NCBI RefSeq assembly: GCF_000961885.1
Contig: NZ_JZKH01000108.1
Span: 1-22,760 of the forward strand
From: Streptomyces rubellomurinus
GTDB taxonomy: Bacteria > Actinomycetota > Actinomycetes > Streptomycetales > Streptomycetaceae
Direction of reading: 5' to 3'
DNA length: 22,760 nucleotides
In this document: piece after piece, positions 1 through 22,760 of the stretch
Position numbering within the stretch: position 1 is the first letter of the stretch
How the letters are laid out: every line of letters starts with the position of its first letter
Notes under the pieces: generated by a model
What the model was told of the DNA's origin: nothing
Database searches by the model: none
The model's input: the letters and a program-made list of their open reading frames with translations, nothing else
Translations under genes and position numbers: made by a program

Positions 1-1
1 G

Positions 2-15214
<15,213 letters not shown>

Positions 15215-15223
15215 CCACCCATC

Positions 15224-15244
15224 ACGGGGCTGGGGCATCCCCGT
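15224..15244 (+). repeat. Short inverted repeat in the intergenic gap
   Basis: ACGGGG (15224-15229) pairs with CCCCGT (15239-15244) across a 9-base loop. A competing 4-base stem, GGGG/CCCC with a CAT loop, lies inside it. There is no T-rich tail, so it is not a convincing terminator; chance in GC-rich DNA is possible. Confidence 0.35.
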
Positions 15245-15261
15245 CCCCCGCGGACCCTCAC

Positions 15262-15265
15262 GGAG
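15262..15265 (+). promoter_or_regulatory. Shine-Dalgarno site of PKS gene 2
   Basis: GGAG lies 10 bases upstream of the ATG at 15276. It supports that start codon, from which the docking helix and KS follow directly. Confidence 0.75.
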
Positions 15266-15275
15266 CAGACGAACG

Positions 15276-15371
15276 ATGGCGAACGAAGAGCAACTGCGCG
15301 ACTACCTGCGCCGTGCGGCCAACGAGCTGCACGAGACCCGGACGCTGCTGCGCGACGCCGAGGACCGGTGG
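15276..15371 (+). other. N-terminal docking helix of PKS gene 2
   Basis: The first 32 residues form a charged heptad-like helix ([20 protein letters not shown]...) typical of N-terminal docking domains. These form a dimeric coiled coil that binds the C-terminal docking helix of the upstream subunit. Its position right after the gene ending in a C-terminal docking region supports direct chain transfer from ACP-C to KS-D. Confidence 0.9.
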
Positions 15372-18300
15372 CACGAGCCCGTCGCCGTCGTCGGCATGCA
15401 GTGCCGCTACCCCGGCGGCGTCACCTCGCCCGAGGAGCTGTGGGAGCTGCTGCGCACCGGCGGCGACGCCATCGGGCCCATCCCCGCCGGGCGCGGCTGG
15501 GAGCACGCCGAGCACACGGCCGGCGTCTCCTACCGGGGCGGGTTCCTGGACGACGCGGCCGAGTTCGACCCCGGCTTCTTCGGGATCTCGCCGCGCGAGG
15601 CGCTGGCCATGGACCCGCAGCAGCGGCTGCTGCTGGAGGCCTCCTGGGAGGCGGTGGAGCGGGCCGGCATCGACCCGGCCTCGCTGCGCGGCAGCCGCAC
15701 CGGCGTCTTCGTCGGGGTGATCGCCAGCGACTACCTGTCCCGGCTGCCGAGCGTCCCCAAGGAGGTCGAGGGGCACCTGCTGACCGGCAGCCTGGTCAGC
15801 GTCGCCTCCGGCCGGATCGCCTACACCCTGGGCCTGGAGGGCGCGGCGGTCACCGTCGACACCGCCTGCTCCTCCTCGCTGGTCGCCCTGCACCTGGCCT
15901 GCCAGGCGCTGCGGGCCGGCGAGTGCGACCTCGCGCTGGCCGGCGGCGCCACCGTGCTGGCCACCCCGGGCGCCTTCGACGAGTTCGCCCGCCAGCGCGG
16001 CCTGGCGGCGGACGGGCGCTGCAAGTCCTTCGCGGCGGCGGCCGACGGCACCGGCTGGAGCGAGGGCGTCGGCGTGCTGCTGGTCGAGCGGCTGTCCGAC
16101 GCGCGGCGCCACGGGCACCCCGTGCTCGCGGTGGTGCGCGGCTCGGCGGTCAACCAGGACGGTGCCTCCAACGGCCTCACCGCGCCCAACGACCTGGCGC
16201 AGGAACGGGTGATCCGCCAGGCCCTGGCCAACGCCCGGCTCACCCCGGCCGACGTCGACGCGGTGGAGGCGCACGGCACCGGCACGGTGCTCGGCGACCC
16301 GATCGAGGCCCAGGCGCTGCTCGCCACCTACGGGCAGGGGCGCTCGCCGGAACGGCCGCTGCGGCTCGGCTCGGTGAAGTCCAACCTGGGCCACGCCCAG
16401 GCCGCCGCCGGGGTGGCCGGGGTGATCAAGACGGTGCTGGCGCTGCGGCACGGCCTGCTGCCGCGCACCCTGCACGCCGAGGAGCCCACCCCGCACGTCG
16501 ACTGGGCGTCCGGCCACGTCGCGCTGCTCACCGAGCCGGTCGCGTGGCCGGCGGGGGAACGGGTGCGCCGGGCCGGGGTCTCCTCCTTCGGGGTCAGCGG
16601 CACCAACGTGCACGTGATCCTGGAGGAGGCGCCGGCCGAGGACGAGCCGCCCGCCGCCCTGCAGTCGGTGACCCCCGTGCCCTGGGTGGTCTGCGCGCGC
16701 ACCGCCTCCGGGCTGCGCGCCCAGGCCGCCCGGCTGCGCGCCTGGGCGCTCGCGCACCCCGGGGCCCGACCGGCCGAGGTGGCCTGGTCGCTGGCCACCG
16801 GGCGGGCCGTGCTGGACCACCGGGCTGTCCTGGTCGGCAGTGAACTCGCGGACTTCACCACCGAGTTGGGTGCGCTCGCGGACGGCGCGGCAGAGGCCGG
16901 GGCGCCGCGCCGCACCGGGCGCACCGCCGTCCTGTTCACCGGCCAAGGCACCCGGACCAGGGGCATCGCCCGCGCCGCCTACCGGGCCTTCCCGGTGTTC
17001 GCCGCCGCGCTGGACGAGGTCTGCGCCGCCTTCGAGGGCGTGACGCCGTTCGACGTGCGCGAGGTGCTGCTCGGCGAGCCCGCCGGGCCGCAGGCCGAAC
17101 ATGAGGGGGCCGAGGACACCGGGCTGGCCCAACCGGCCCTGTTCGCCTACGAGGTGGCCCTCTACCGGCTCTGGACGGCCTGGGCGCCCGCGCCCGACCA
17201 CGTGGCCGGCCACTCGCTGGGCGAGATCGTCGCCGCCCACGTGGCCGGGGCGCTCACCCTGGACGACGCCGTCGCCCTGGTCGCCGCCCGGGCCCGGCTG
17301 ATGAGCGCGCTGCCGCCCGGCGGCGCGATGCTCGCGGTCGGGGCGGGCGAGGCCGAGGCCGCCGCCGTCCTGGCCCCGCTCACCGGCGTCGGGCTCGCCG
17401 CCGTCAACGGGCCCGCCAGTGTGGTGGTCTCCGGCACCGCCGAGGCCGTCGAGCAGGTCCGCGCCGTCTGCGCGCAGCGCGGCTGGAGGCACCGTCGGCT
17501 GCCGGTCTCGCACGCCTTCCACTCCGAGCTGATGGACCCGGTGCTGGAGAAGTTCGCCACCGTGGTCAACGGGCTGCGCCCGCGCCGCCCGCGGATCCCG
17601 CTCGCCTCCACCGTCACCGGCACCGTCCTGGCCCCCGAGCGGCTGGGCGACCCGGCGCACTGGATCGCCAACCTGCGCGACACCGTCCGCTTCGCCGACG
17701 CGGTCGGCGCGCTGCGGGCGGCCGGGGTGACCGAGTTCGTCGAACTCGGGCCCGGCGCCGTGCTCACCCCGATGGCCACCGAATGCCTGGCCGCCGAGGA
17801 GGCCGAGCGGACGGTGGCCGTCATCCCCACCGCCGACCGCGAGGGCCCCACCGCCCGGGGCTTCCTGACCGCGCTCGGCCGCGCCTTCGTCCGCGGCACG
17901 GCCGTGGACTGGGCGGGCCTGACCGCGAGCGCCCTCACCACCGGTGCGGCCGTTCCGGGTGCGGCCACCGACCCCGCCGCGCTCGCCCGCCACCGCGTCG
18001 ACCTGCCCACCCAGGCCTTCGAACGCCGCCGGTTCTGGCTGGACGCGGGCGTCGGCGCCACCGACGCGACCGGCCTCGGGCAGCGCCCGGCCGAGCACCC
18101 GCTGCTCGGCGCCGTGGTCGAACTCGCGGACGGGCACGGCTCGCTGTTCACCGGCCTGCTCTCGCTCGACAGCCACCCCTGGCTCGGCGACCACGTGGTG
18201 CTCGGCACCGTACTGCTCCCCGGCACCGCCTTCCTGGAACTCGCCCTGCACGCGGGCCGGCGGGCCGGCTGCGAACTCGTCGAGGAGCTGTCCCTGGAGG

Positions 18301-21300
18301 CCCCGCTGGTCCTGCCCGAGCGCGGCGCCCGCCAGCTCCAGCTGTGGCTGGAGGCCCCGGACGGGGACGGCCGGCGGGCCGTCGCGATCCACTCGCGGCC
18401 CGACACCGGCGACCCGGCCGAACCGTGGACCCGCCACGCGGTCGGCACCCTGGCCCGCGCCGAGGCCGCCTCCGCGCCCGCCTCCGCGCCCGCTGACGAC
18501 CTGCCCGCCCGGCCGCCGGCCGACGCGACCGCCGTCCCGCTCGACGGCTTCTACGACTGGCTCGCCGACACCGGCGTCGCCTACGGCCCGGCCTTCCTCG
18601 GCGTGCGCGCCGCCGCCCGGCACGGCGCCGAGGTCTACGGCGAGATCGCGCTGCCCGAGGCCGTCGCCCACGACGCCGACCGCTTCGCCGTCCACCCGGC
18701 GCTGATGGACGCCACCCAGCACCTGCTCGGCATCGCCGCCTTCGCCGACCGCACCGACCCCGGGGACGGACCGGTCTCGCTGCCGTTCTCCTGGCGGGAC
18801 GTGCGCCTGTTCGCCCCCGGCGTCGCGGCGGCGCGGGCCCGGCTGCGCCGCACCGGCCCGGAGTCCGTCGCCCTCACCCTCGCCGACGCCCACGGCCGGC
18901 CGGTCGCCGAGGTCGGTTCGCTGTCCGTGCGGCCGGTCTCCCCGGACAAGCTGCGCGCCGCCGCCACGGCCCCGCAGGACCCCCTGTACGCCGTGCGGTG
19001 GACGGCCCTGCCGCACCCCGCGCAGCCCGCCGCCCCCGGCGCCTGGGCGGTGCTCGGCGACGGCGGGCTCGCCCCCGTGCCGGACGCCACCCGGCACTCC
19101 GACCTCGCGGCCCTCGCCCGGGCCCTGGACGACGGGCTGCCCGCGCCCGCCGTGGTCGTGCTGCCCTGGCCGACCGCCGAGACCCCGGGCCTGCCGGCCC
19201 CCGAGGCCGTGCACGCCGCCGTCGCCCGCGCCCTGGACACCGTGCAGACCTGGCTCGCCGACCCGCGCCTGGCCGCCACCCGGCTGGCCGTGGTGACCCG
19301 GGGCGCCGTCTCGGTCGGCGACGACGACCCGGTGCGCGACCTCGCCGCCGCCGCGGTCGGCGGCCTGGTGCGCTCCGCCATGTCCGAGAACCCGGACCGG
19401 ATCGTCCTCGTCGACCTCGACGACGACCCGGCCTCGGTGCCCGCCCTCGCCGCCGCCACCGCGACCGCAGCCGACACCGGCGAACCCCAACTCGCCGTCC
19501 GAGCTGGCACGTTGTACGCGCCGCGGATCGCCCGCAGCACCCCCGGAGACGCTGCCCGGCCCGCCTTCGACCCGGACGGCACCGTCCTGGTCACCGGCGG
19601 CACCGGCGCGCTCGGCGCCCTCGCCGCCCGGCACCTGGTCACCGCCCACGGCGTCCGCCGCCTGCTGCTGACCAGCCGGCGCGGCCCCGCCGCCCCCGGC
19701 GCCGCCGAACTCGCCGCCGAGCTCACCGCCCTGGGCGCCACCGTCGAACTCGCCGCCTGCGACGTCGCCGACCGGGCCGCCCTCGCCGCCCTGCTCGCCG
19801 CCGTCCCCGCCGCGCACCCGCTGCGCGCCGTCGTGCACACCGCCGGCGCCGTCGACGACGGGGTGATCGCCGCCCTGACGCCCGAGCGCTGCGGCCCCGT
19901 CCTGCGCCCCAAGGTCGACGCCGCCGTCCACCTGCACGAGCTCACCCACGGCCTCGACCTGACCGCCTTCGTGCTCTACTCCTCCGTCGCCGGCGTCATC
20001 GGCAGCCGCGGCCAGGCCAACTACGCGGCCGGCAACGCCTTCCTGGACGCCCTCGCCCAGCACCGGCGGGCAGCCGGCCTGCCCGGCGTCTCGCTCGCCT
20101 GGGGCCTGTGGGAGGAGGAGAGCGGCCTGATGCGGGAGGACTTCTCCGCCACCGACCGCCACCGGATCGACCGCAGCGGCGTGCTCCCGCTCTCCGCCGC
20201 GCAGGGCCTCGCCCTGTTCGACGCCGCCCTCGGCCGGCCCGAGGCGCTGCTCGCGCCCGTCCGGCTCGACCTGACCGCGCTGCGCCGCTTCGACGAACTG
20301 CCGGTCATCCTCAGCGCGTTGGTCCCCGCCCGGCGCCGGGCCGGCGGCGAGGAGGCCCGCCGGCTCGCCCAGCGGCTGGCCGGGCGCCCCGAGGCGGAAC
20401 AGGTCCAGCTGCTCACCGACCTGACCCGCCGGCAGGCCGCCGTCGTCCTCGGACACTCCGGCCCCGAGACGGTCGGCGCCGACCGGGCCTTCACCGAGCT
20501 GGGCTTCGACTCGCTGACCGCGCTGGAGATGCGCAACCGGCTCAACACCGCGACCGGCCTGCGGCTCCCGGCCACCGTCCTGTTCGACCACCCCAGCGCC
20601 ACCGCCCTGGCCCGCTACCTGCGCACCGAACTGCTCGCCCTGCCCGAGTACGGCCGGGCCCCCGCCGCCGCCCCCGCCCGGGTGACGGACGAGCCGATCG
20701 CCGTCGTCGCCATGAGCTGCCGCTTCCCCGGCGGCATCGCGAGCCCCGAGGACCTGTGGCGCTGCGTCGCCGACGGCGTCGACACCGTCTCGGCCCTGCC
20801 CACCGACCGCGGCTGGGACCTCGCCGAACTGTACGACCCCGACCCGGACCGCTCCGGGCGCTGCTACACCCGCCAGGGCGCGTTCATGCGCGGCATCGAC
20901 CGCTTCGACTCCGAGCTGTTCGGGATCTCCCCGCGCGAGGCGCTGGCCATGGACCCGCAGCAGCGCCTGCTGCTGGAGACCTCCTGGGAGGCCTTCGAAC
21001 GGGCCGGCATCGACCCGCTCTCGCTGCGCGGCAGCAACACCTCCGTCTTCGCCGGGCTGATGTACTCCGACTACGCCGCCGGCCGCGTCCAGGACGTCGA
21101 CGACGAGCTGGAGGCGTACATCGGCAACGGCAACTCCTTCGGCGTCGCCTCCGGGCGCGTCGCCTACACCCTCGGCCTGGAGGGCGCCGCCGTCACCGTC
21201 GACTCGGCCTGCTCCTCCTCGCTGGTGGCCCTGCACTGGGCGAGCCACGCGCTGCGCACCGGCGAGTGCGACCTCGCGCTGGCGGGCGGGGTCACGATCA

Positions 21301-22760
21301 TGTCGACCCCGAGCGTGTTCGTCGAGTTCGCCCGCCAGCGGGGCCTGGCCCCGGACGGGCGCTGCAAGTCCTTCGCGGCCGGCGCGGACGGCACCGCCTG
21401 GGGCGAGGGCATCGGCATGCTGCTGCTGGAACGCCTCTCCGACGCCCGCCGCCTCGGACACCCCGTGCTCGCGGTCGTCCGCGGCTCGGCGGTCAACCAG
21501 GACGGCGCGAGCAACGGCCTCACCGCGCCCAACGGGCCGTCCCAGCAACGGGTGATCCGCCAGGCGCTGGCCAACGCGCGGCTCACCCCGGCCGACGTCG
21601 ACGCGGTGGAGGCGCACGGCACCGGCACGGTGCTCGGCGACCCGATCGAGGCGCAGGCGCTGCTCGCCACCTACGGCCAGGACCGGCCCGCGGAGCGGCC
21701 GCTGTGGCTCGGCTCGGTGAAGTCCAACGTCGGCCACACCCAGGCGGCGGCGGGCGTCGCCGGGGTGATCAAGATGGTGATGGCGATGCGCCACGGCGTG
21801 CTGCCCAAGACCCTGCACGTGGACGCGCCGACCCCGCACGTGGACTGGACGGCCGGCCGGGTCGAGCTGCTGGCCGAGGGCCGGCCCTGGCCCGCGCTGG
21901 AGCGGCCGCGCCGGGCCGCCGTCTCCTCGTTCGGGATCAGCGGCACCAACGCGCACGTCATCCTGGAGCAGGCGCCCGACGCCGCGGCCGCCGGGCCGGT
22001 CGCGGAGGGGCCGGCGGGCGTCGCCGGGGTGGTGCCCTGGGTGCTCTCGGCCCGCACCGAGGGCGCGCTGCGCGACCAGGCCGGGCGGCTCGGGCAGTGG
22101 CTGACCGGGCGCCCGGCTGCCGAACTCTCGGAGGGCGAACTCGCGGAGGGCGGACTCGCGGACGGCGAAATCGCCGATGCCGCCTGGTCGTTGGCCGCCG
22201 GACGGGCCGCCCTGGAGCGCCGGGCGGTGGTCTGGGGCCGCGACGGCGCCGAACTGGCCGCCGGGTTGCGGGCGGTGGCGGACGGCACGGCCTCCACCGC
22301 CCCGAACGCCGTCGCGGGCGACGCGGGCGGGCCCGGCGCCACCGTCACCGGGCCGGTGTTCGTGTTCCCCGGGCAGGGGTCGCAGTGGGCGGGCATGGCG
22401 GCCGAACTCCTCGCCGCCAGCCCGGTGTTCGCCGCCGCCGTCGAGGAGTGCGCGGCGGTGATGGATCCGTTGACGGACTGGTCGCTGCTGGACGTGTTGC
22501 GGGACGGTTCAGGTGCGCTGCTGGAGCGGGTGGATGTGGTGCAGGCCGCGCTGTTCGCCGTGATGGTCGGGCTGGCGCGCTGGTGGGAGTCGTGCGGGGT
22601 GCGGCCGTCCGCCGTGATCGGTCACTCGCAGGGGGAGATCGCGGCCGCGCACGTGGCCGGCCTGTTGTCGCTCGAAGACGCGGCCCGGGTCGTGGTGTTG
22701 CGCAGCCGGGCGCTGCGGAAGGTGTCGGGCGGCGGGATGCTGTCGGTCGGCGTCGGCGCC
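15276..22760 (+). CDS. Type I modular polyketide synthase, modules D and E, 3' partial
   Basis: This is the next PKS subunit, accepting the chain from the preceding protein. The ATG at 15276 is chosen because a GGAG Shine-Dalgarno sequence lies 10 bases upstream and the first 32 residues form a typical N-terminal docking helix ([11 protein letters not shown]...) leading straight into the KS. The frame stays open for 2495 codons to the last base and continues outside the window. Domains by residue are: docking 1-32; KS 34-451 (Cys198); AT 550-848 (GHSLG, HAFH); DH 940-1222; KR structural half from about 1235 and core 1434-1620; ACP 1712-1788; KS 1805-2232 (Cys1979); AT from 2357, cut after its GHSQG serine. 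Module D looks fully active for malonyl extension, ketoreduction and dehydration. Module E's AT has early motifs of the methylmalonyl type, but its YASH region and any reductive domains lie beyond the window. Confidence 0.97.
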   Translation, partial: MANEEQLRDYLRRAANELHETRTLLRDAEDRWHEPVAVVGMQCRYPGGVTSPEELWELLRTGGDAIGPIPAGRGWEHAEHTAGVSYRGGFLDDAAEFDPGFFGISPREALAMDPQQRLLLEASWEAVERAGIDPASLRGSRTGVFVGVIASDYLSRLPSVPKEVEGHLLTGSLVSVASGRIAYTLGLEGAAVTVDTACSSSLVALHLACQALRAGECDLALAGGATVLATPGAFDEFARQRGLAADGRCKSFAAAADGTGWSEGVGVLLVERLSDARRHGHPVLAVVRGSAVNQDGASNGLTAPNDLAQERVIRQALANARLTPADVDAVEAHGTGTVLGDPIEAQALLATYGQGRSPERPLRLGSVKSNLGHAQAAAGVAGVIKTVLALRHGLLPRTLHAEEPTPHVDWASGHVALLTEPVAWPAGERVRRAGVSSFGVSGTNVHVILEEAPAEDEPPAALQSVTPVPWVVCARTASGLRAQAARLRAWALAHPGARPAEVAWSLATGRAVLDHRAVLVGSELADFTTELGALADGAAEAGAPRRTGRTAVLFTGQGTRTRGIARAAYRAFPVFAAALDEVCAAFEGVTPFDVREVLLGEPAGPQAEHEGAEDTGLAQPALFAYEVALYRLWTAWAPAPDHVAGHSLGEIVAAHVAGALTLDDAVALVAARARLMSALPPGGAMLAVGAGEAEAAAVLAPLTGVGLAAVNGPASVVVSGTAEAVEQVRAVCAQRGWRHRRLPVSHAFHSELMDPVLEKFATVVNGLRPRRPRIPLASTVTGTVLAPERLGDPAHWIANLRDTVRFADAVGALRAAGVTEFVELGPGAVLTPMATECLAAEEAERTVAVIPTADREGPTARGFLTALGRAFVRGTAVDWAGLTASALTTGAAVPGAATDPAALARHRVDLPTQAFERRRFWLDAGVGATDATGLGQRPAEHPLLGAVVELADGHGSLFTGLLSLDSHPWLGDHVVLGTVLLPGTAFLELALHAGRRAGCELVEELSLEAPLVLPERGARQLQLWLEAPDGDGRRAVAIHSRPDTGDPAEPWTRHAVGTLARAEAASAPASAPADDLPARPPADATAVPLDGFYDWLADTGVAYGPAFLGVRAAARHGAEVYGEIALPEAVAHDADRFAVHPALMDATQHLLGIAAFADRTDPGDGPVSLPFSWRDVRLFAPGVAAARARLRRTGPESVALTLADAHGRPVAEVGSLSVRPVSPDKLRAAATAPQDPLYAVRWTALPHPAQPAAPGAWAVLGDGGLAPVPDATRHSDLAALARALDDGLPAPAVVVLPWPTAETPGLPAPEAVHAAVARALDTVQTWLADPRLAATRLAVVTRGAVSVGDDDPVRDLAAAAVGGLVRSAMSENPDRIVLVDLDDDPASVPALAAATATAADTGEPQLAVRAGTLYAPRIARSTPGDAARPAFDPDGTVLVTGGTGALGALAARHLVTAHGVRRLLLTSRRGPAAPGAAELAAELTALGATVELAACDVADRAALAALLAAVPAAHPLRAVVHTAGAVDDGVIAALTPERCGPVLRPKVDAAVHLHELTHGLDLTAFVLYSSVAGVIGSRGQANYAAGNAFLDALAQHRRAAGLPGVSLAWGLWEEESGLMREDFSATDRHRIDRSGVLPLSAAQGLALFDAALGRPEALLAPVRLDLTALRRFDELPVILSALVPARRRAGGEEARRLAQRLAGRPEAEQVQLLTDLTRRQAAVVLGHSGPETVGADRAFTELGFDSLTALEMRNRLNTATGLRLPATVLFDHPSATALARYLRTELLALPEYGRAPAAAPARVTDEPIAVVAMSCRFPGGIASPEDLWRCVADGVDTVSALPTDRGWDLAELYDPDPDRSGRCYTRQGAFMRGIDRFDSELFGISPREALAMDPQQRLLLETSWEAFERAGIDPLSLRGSNTSVFAGLMYSDYAAGRVQDVDDELEAYIGNGNSFGVASGRVAYTLGLEGAAVTVDSACSSSLVALHWASHALRTGECDLALAGGVTIMSTPSVFVEFARQRGLAPDGRCKSFAAGADGTAWGEGIGMLLLERLSDARRLGHPVLAVVRGSAVNQDGASNGLTAPNGPSQQRVIRQALANARLTPADVDAVEAHGTGTVLGDPIEAQALLATYGQDRPAERPLWLGSVKSNVGHTQAAAGVAGVIKMVMAMRHGVLPKTLHVDAPTPHVDWTAGRVELLAEGRPWPALERPRRAAVSSFGISGTNAHVILEQAPDAAAAGPVAEGPAGVAGVVPWVLSARTEGALRDQAGRLGQWLTGRPAAELSEGELAEGGLADGEIADAAWSLAAGRAALERRAVVWGRDGAELAAGLRAVADGTASTAPNAVAGDAGGPGATVTGPVFVFPGQGSQWAGMAAELLAASPVFAAAVEECAAVMDPLTDWSLLDVLRDGSGALLERVDVVQAALFAVMVGLARWWESCGVRPSAVIGHSQGEIAAAHVAGLLSLEDAARVVVLRSRALRKVSGGGMLSVGVGA
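15375..16628 (+). other. KS domain of module D
   Basis: Cys is at 15867-15869 (DTACSSS), with His at 16272-16274 (EAHGTGT) and 16392-16394 (KSNLGH). Near its N-terminus the segment between RGW and the GGF motif is several residues shorter than in the other three KSs, because the Asp/Pro-rich DPDPD stretch is missing. A 74-base segment (16236-16309) is identical to part of KS-E. Confidence 0.96.
16923..17820 (+). other. AT domain of module D, malonyl-type
   Basis: The nucleophilic Ser is at 17214-17216 in GHSLGE. HAFHS begins at 17511 and predicts malonyl-CoA, as does [14 protein letters not shown]. The N-terminal motif is unusual: [10 protein letters not shown] (from 16941) in place of the common GQGSQxxGMG. 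The first Gln is retained. Confidence 0.92.
18093..18941 (+). other. DH domain of module D, predicted active
   Basis: [11 protein letters not shown] carries its catalytic His at 18192-18194. [10 protein letters not shown] carries the Asp at 18708-18710, and YGPAF is present. With the active KR it should give an alpha,beta-alkene. Confidence 0.93.
18980..20133 (+). other. KR domain of module D, predicted active, B-type
   Basis: The structural half starts near 18980. The catalytic half starts at 19575 with [11 protein letters not shown] at 19851-19859 indicates a B-type KR. Tyr (20022-20024) and Asn (20034-20036) are in NYAAGN. It served here as the intact comparison for the dead KR of module C. 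Confidence 0.93.
20409..20640 (+). other. ACP domain of module D
   Basis: The phosphopantetheine Ser is at 20511-20513 in [14 protein letters not shown], followed by [15 protein letters not shown] and a short linker to KS-E. Confidence 0.95.
20688..21971 (+). other. KS domain of module E
   Basis: Cys is at 21210-21212 (DSACSSS, with Ser in place of the Thr seen in the other three), and His at 21615-21617 and 21735-21737. The domain looks complete. Its DNA appears mosaic, sharing identical blocks with KS-B (21331-21401) and KS-D (21579-21652). Confidence 0.96.
22128..22172 (+). repeat. 15-base tandem repeat in the KS-AT linker of module E
   Basis: Three imperfect 15-base units encode [10 protein letters not shown] and ADGEI. 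A fourth degenerate unit (ADAAW) follows. The unit length is a multiple of three, so the frame is kept. The corresponding linkers of modules B, C and D lack this insertion. Confidence 0.8.
22344..22760 (+). other. AT domain of module E, methylmalonyl-type early motifs, 3' truncated
   Basis: It starts with [11 protein letters not shown], continues with [13 protein letters not shown], and has its Ser nucleophile at 22626-22628 in GHSQGE; these motifs are typical of methylmalonyl-type ATs. The decisive YASH/HAFH motif lies beyond the window. From about 22450 onward, third codon positions shift away from C toward G and T. Confidence 0.88.

Larger units (their letters stand above)
15215..15275. 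other. Intergenic gap between the two PKS genes
   Basis: This 61-base spacer has no recognisable promoter -10/-35 pair. It holds a short imperfect hairpin and the ribosome binding site of the second gene. The short spacing and shared strand suggest one transcript. Confidence 0.7.

Noticed and set aside
15224..15244. A rho-independent terminator between the two PKS genes
   Set aside because: The stem is only 6 base pairs with a 9-base loop and has no T tract. An internal competing stem and the closely following ribosome binding site argue against termination here.
15258..21956. A 6.7 kb open frame on the reverse strand opposite PKS gene 2
   Set aside because: Its translation is low-complexity (Gly/Arg/Ala/Val-rich) with no domain. 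Such frames arise opposite genes whose third codon positions are almost all G or C. The forward frame has complete PKS domains.

Overview
The window lies entirely inside a type I modular polyketide synthase (PKS) gene cluster. The DNA is extremely GC-rich, with G or C at nearly every third codon position. The proteins match the actinobacterial multimodular PKS layout, so a Streptomyces-like actinomycete is the best guess; no species can be named from this stretch. No tRNA, rRNA, mobile element, CRISPR array or non-PKS gene was found, and the forward strand is coding almost end to end.

There are two co-directional giant genes, both cut by the window. PKS gene 1 (2-15214) enters inside an acyltransferase (AT) and carries three modules. 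Module A is [AT]-DH-KR-ACP with a malonyl-type AT. Module B is KS-AT-DH-ER-KR-ACP with a methylmalonyl-like AT. Module C is KS-AT-DH-KR-ACP with a methylmalonyl-type AT, but its DH and KR both look catalytically dead. The protein ends in a C-terminal docking region. A 61-base gap with a Shine-Dalgarno site follows. PKS gene 2 (15276 to beyond the window end) begins with an N-terminal coiled-coil docking helix. It carries module D, KS-AT-DH-KR-ACP (malonyl-type AT), and module E, KS-AT..., whose AT has methylmalonyl-type early motifs and is cut by the window.

The two proteins should act in series, with the chain passing from ACP-C to KS-D through the docking regions. If collinearity holds, the stretch built here is: an alkene (module A, assuming its unusual DH works); a fully reduced methyl-branched unit (B); a retained ketone with an alpha-methyl (C); an alkene without a branch (D); and a probably methyl-branched unit of unknown oxidation state (E). 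That is roughly R-CH=CH-CH2-CH(CH3)-C(=O)-CH(CH3)-CH=CH-C(=O)-, before module E. I do not recognise the product.

The most noteworthy features are: the double-dead reductive loop of module C, with an 18-residue internal loss in its KR; mosaic, locally identical KS DNA; a change in third-position base preference in the AT domains at both window edges; and non-canonical motif residues in DH-A, AT-B and AT-D. No new class of biological system is evident. This is a modular PKS with some unusual modules.
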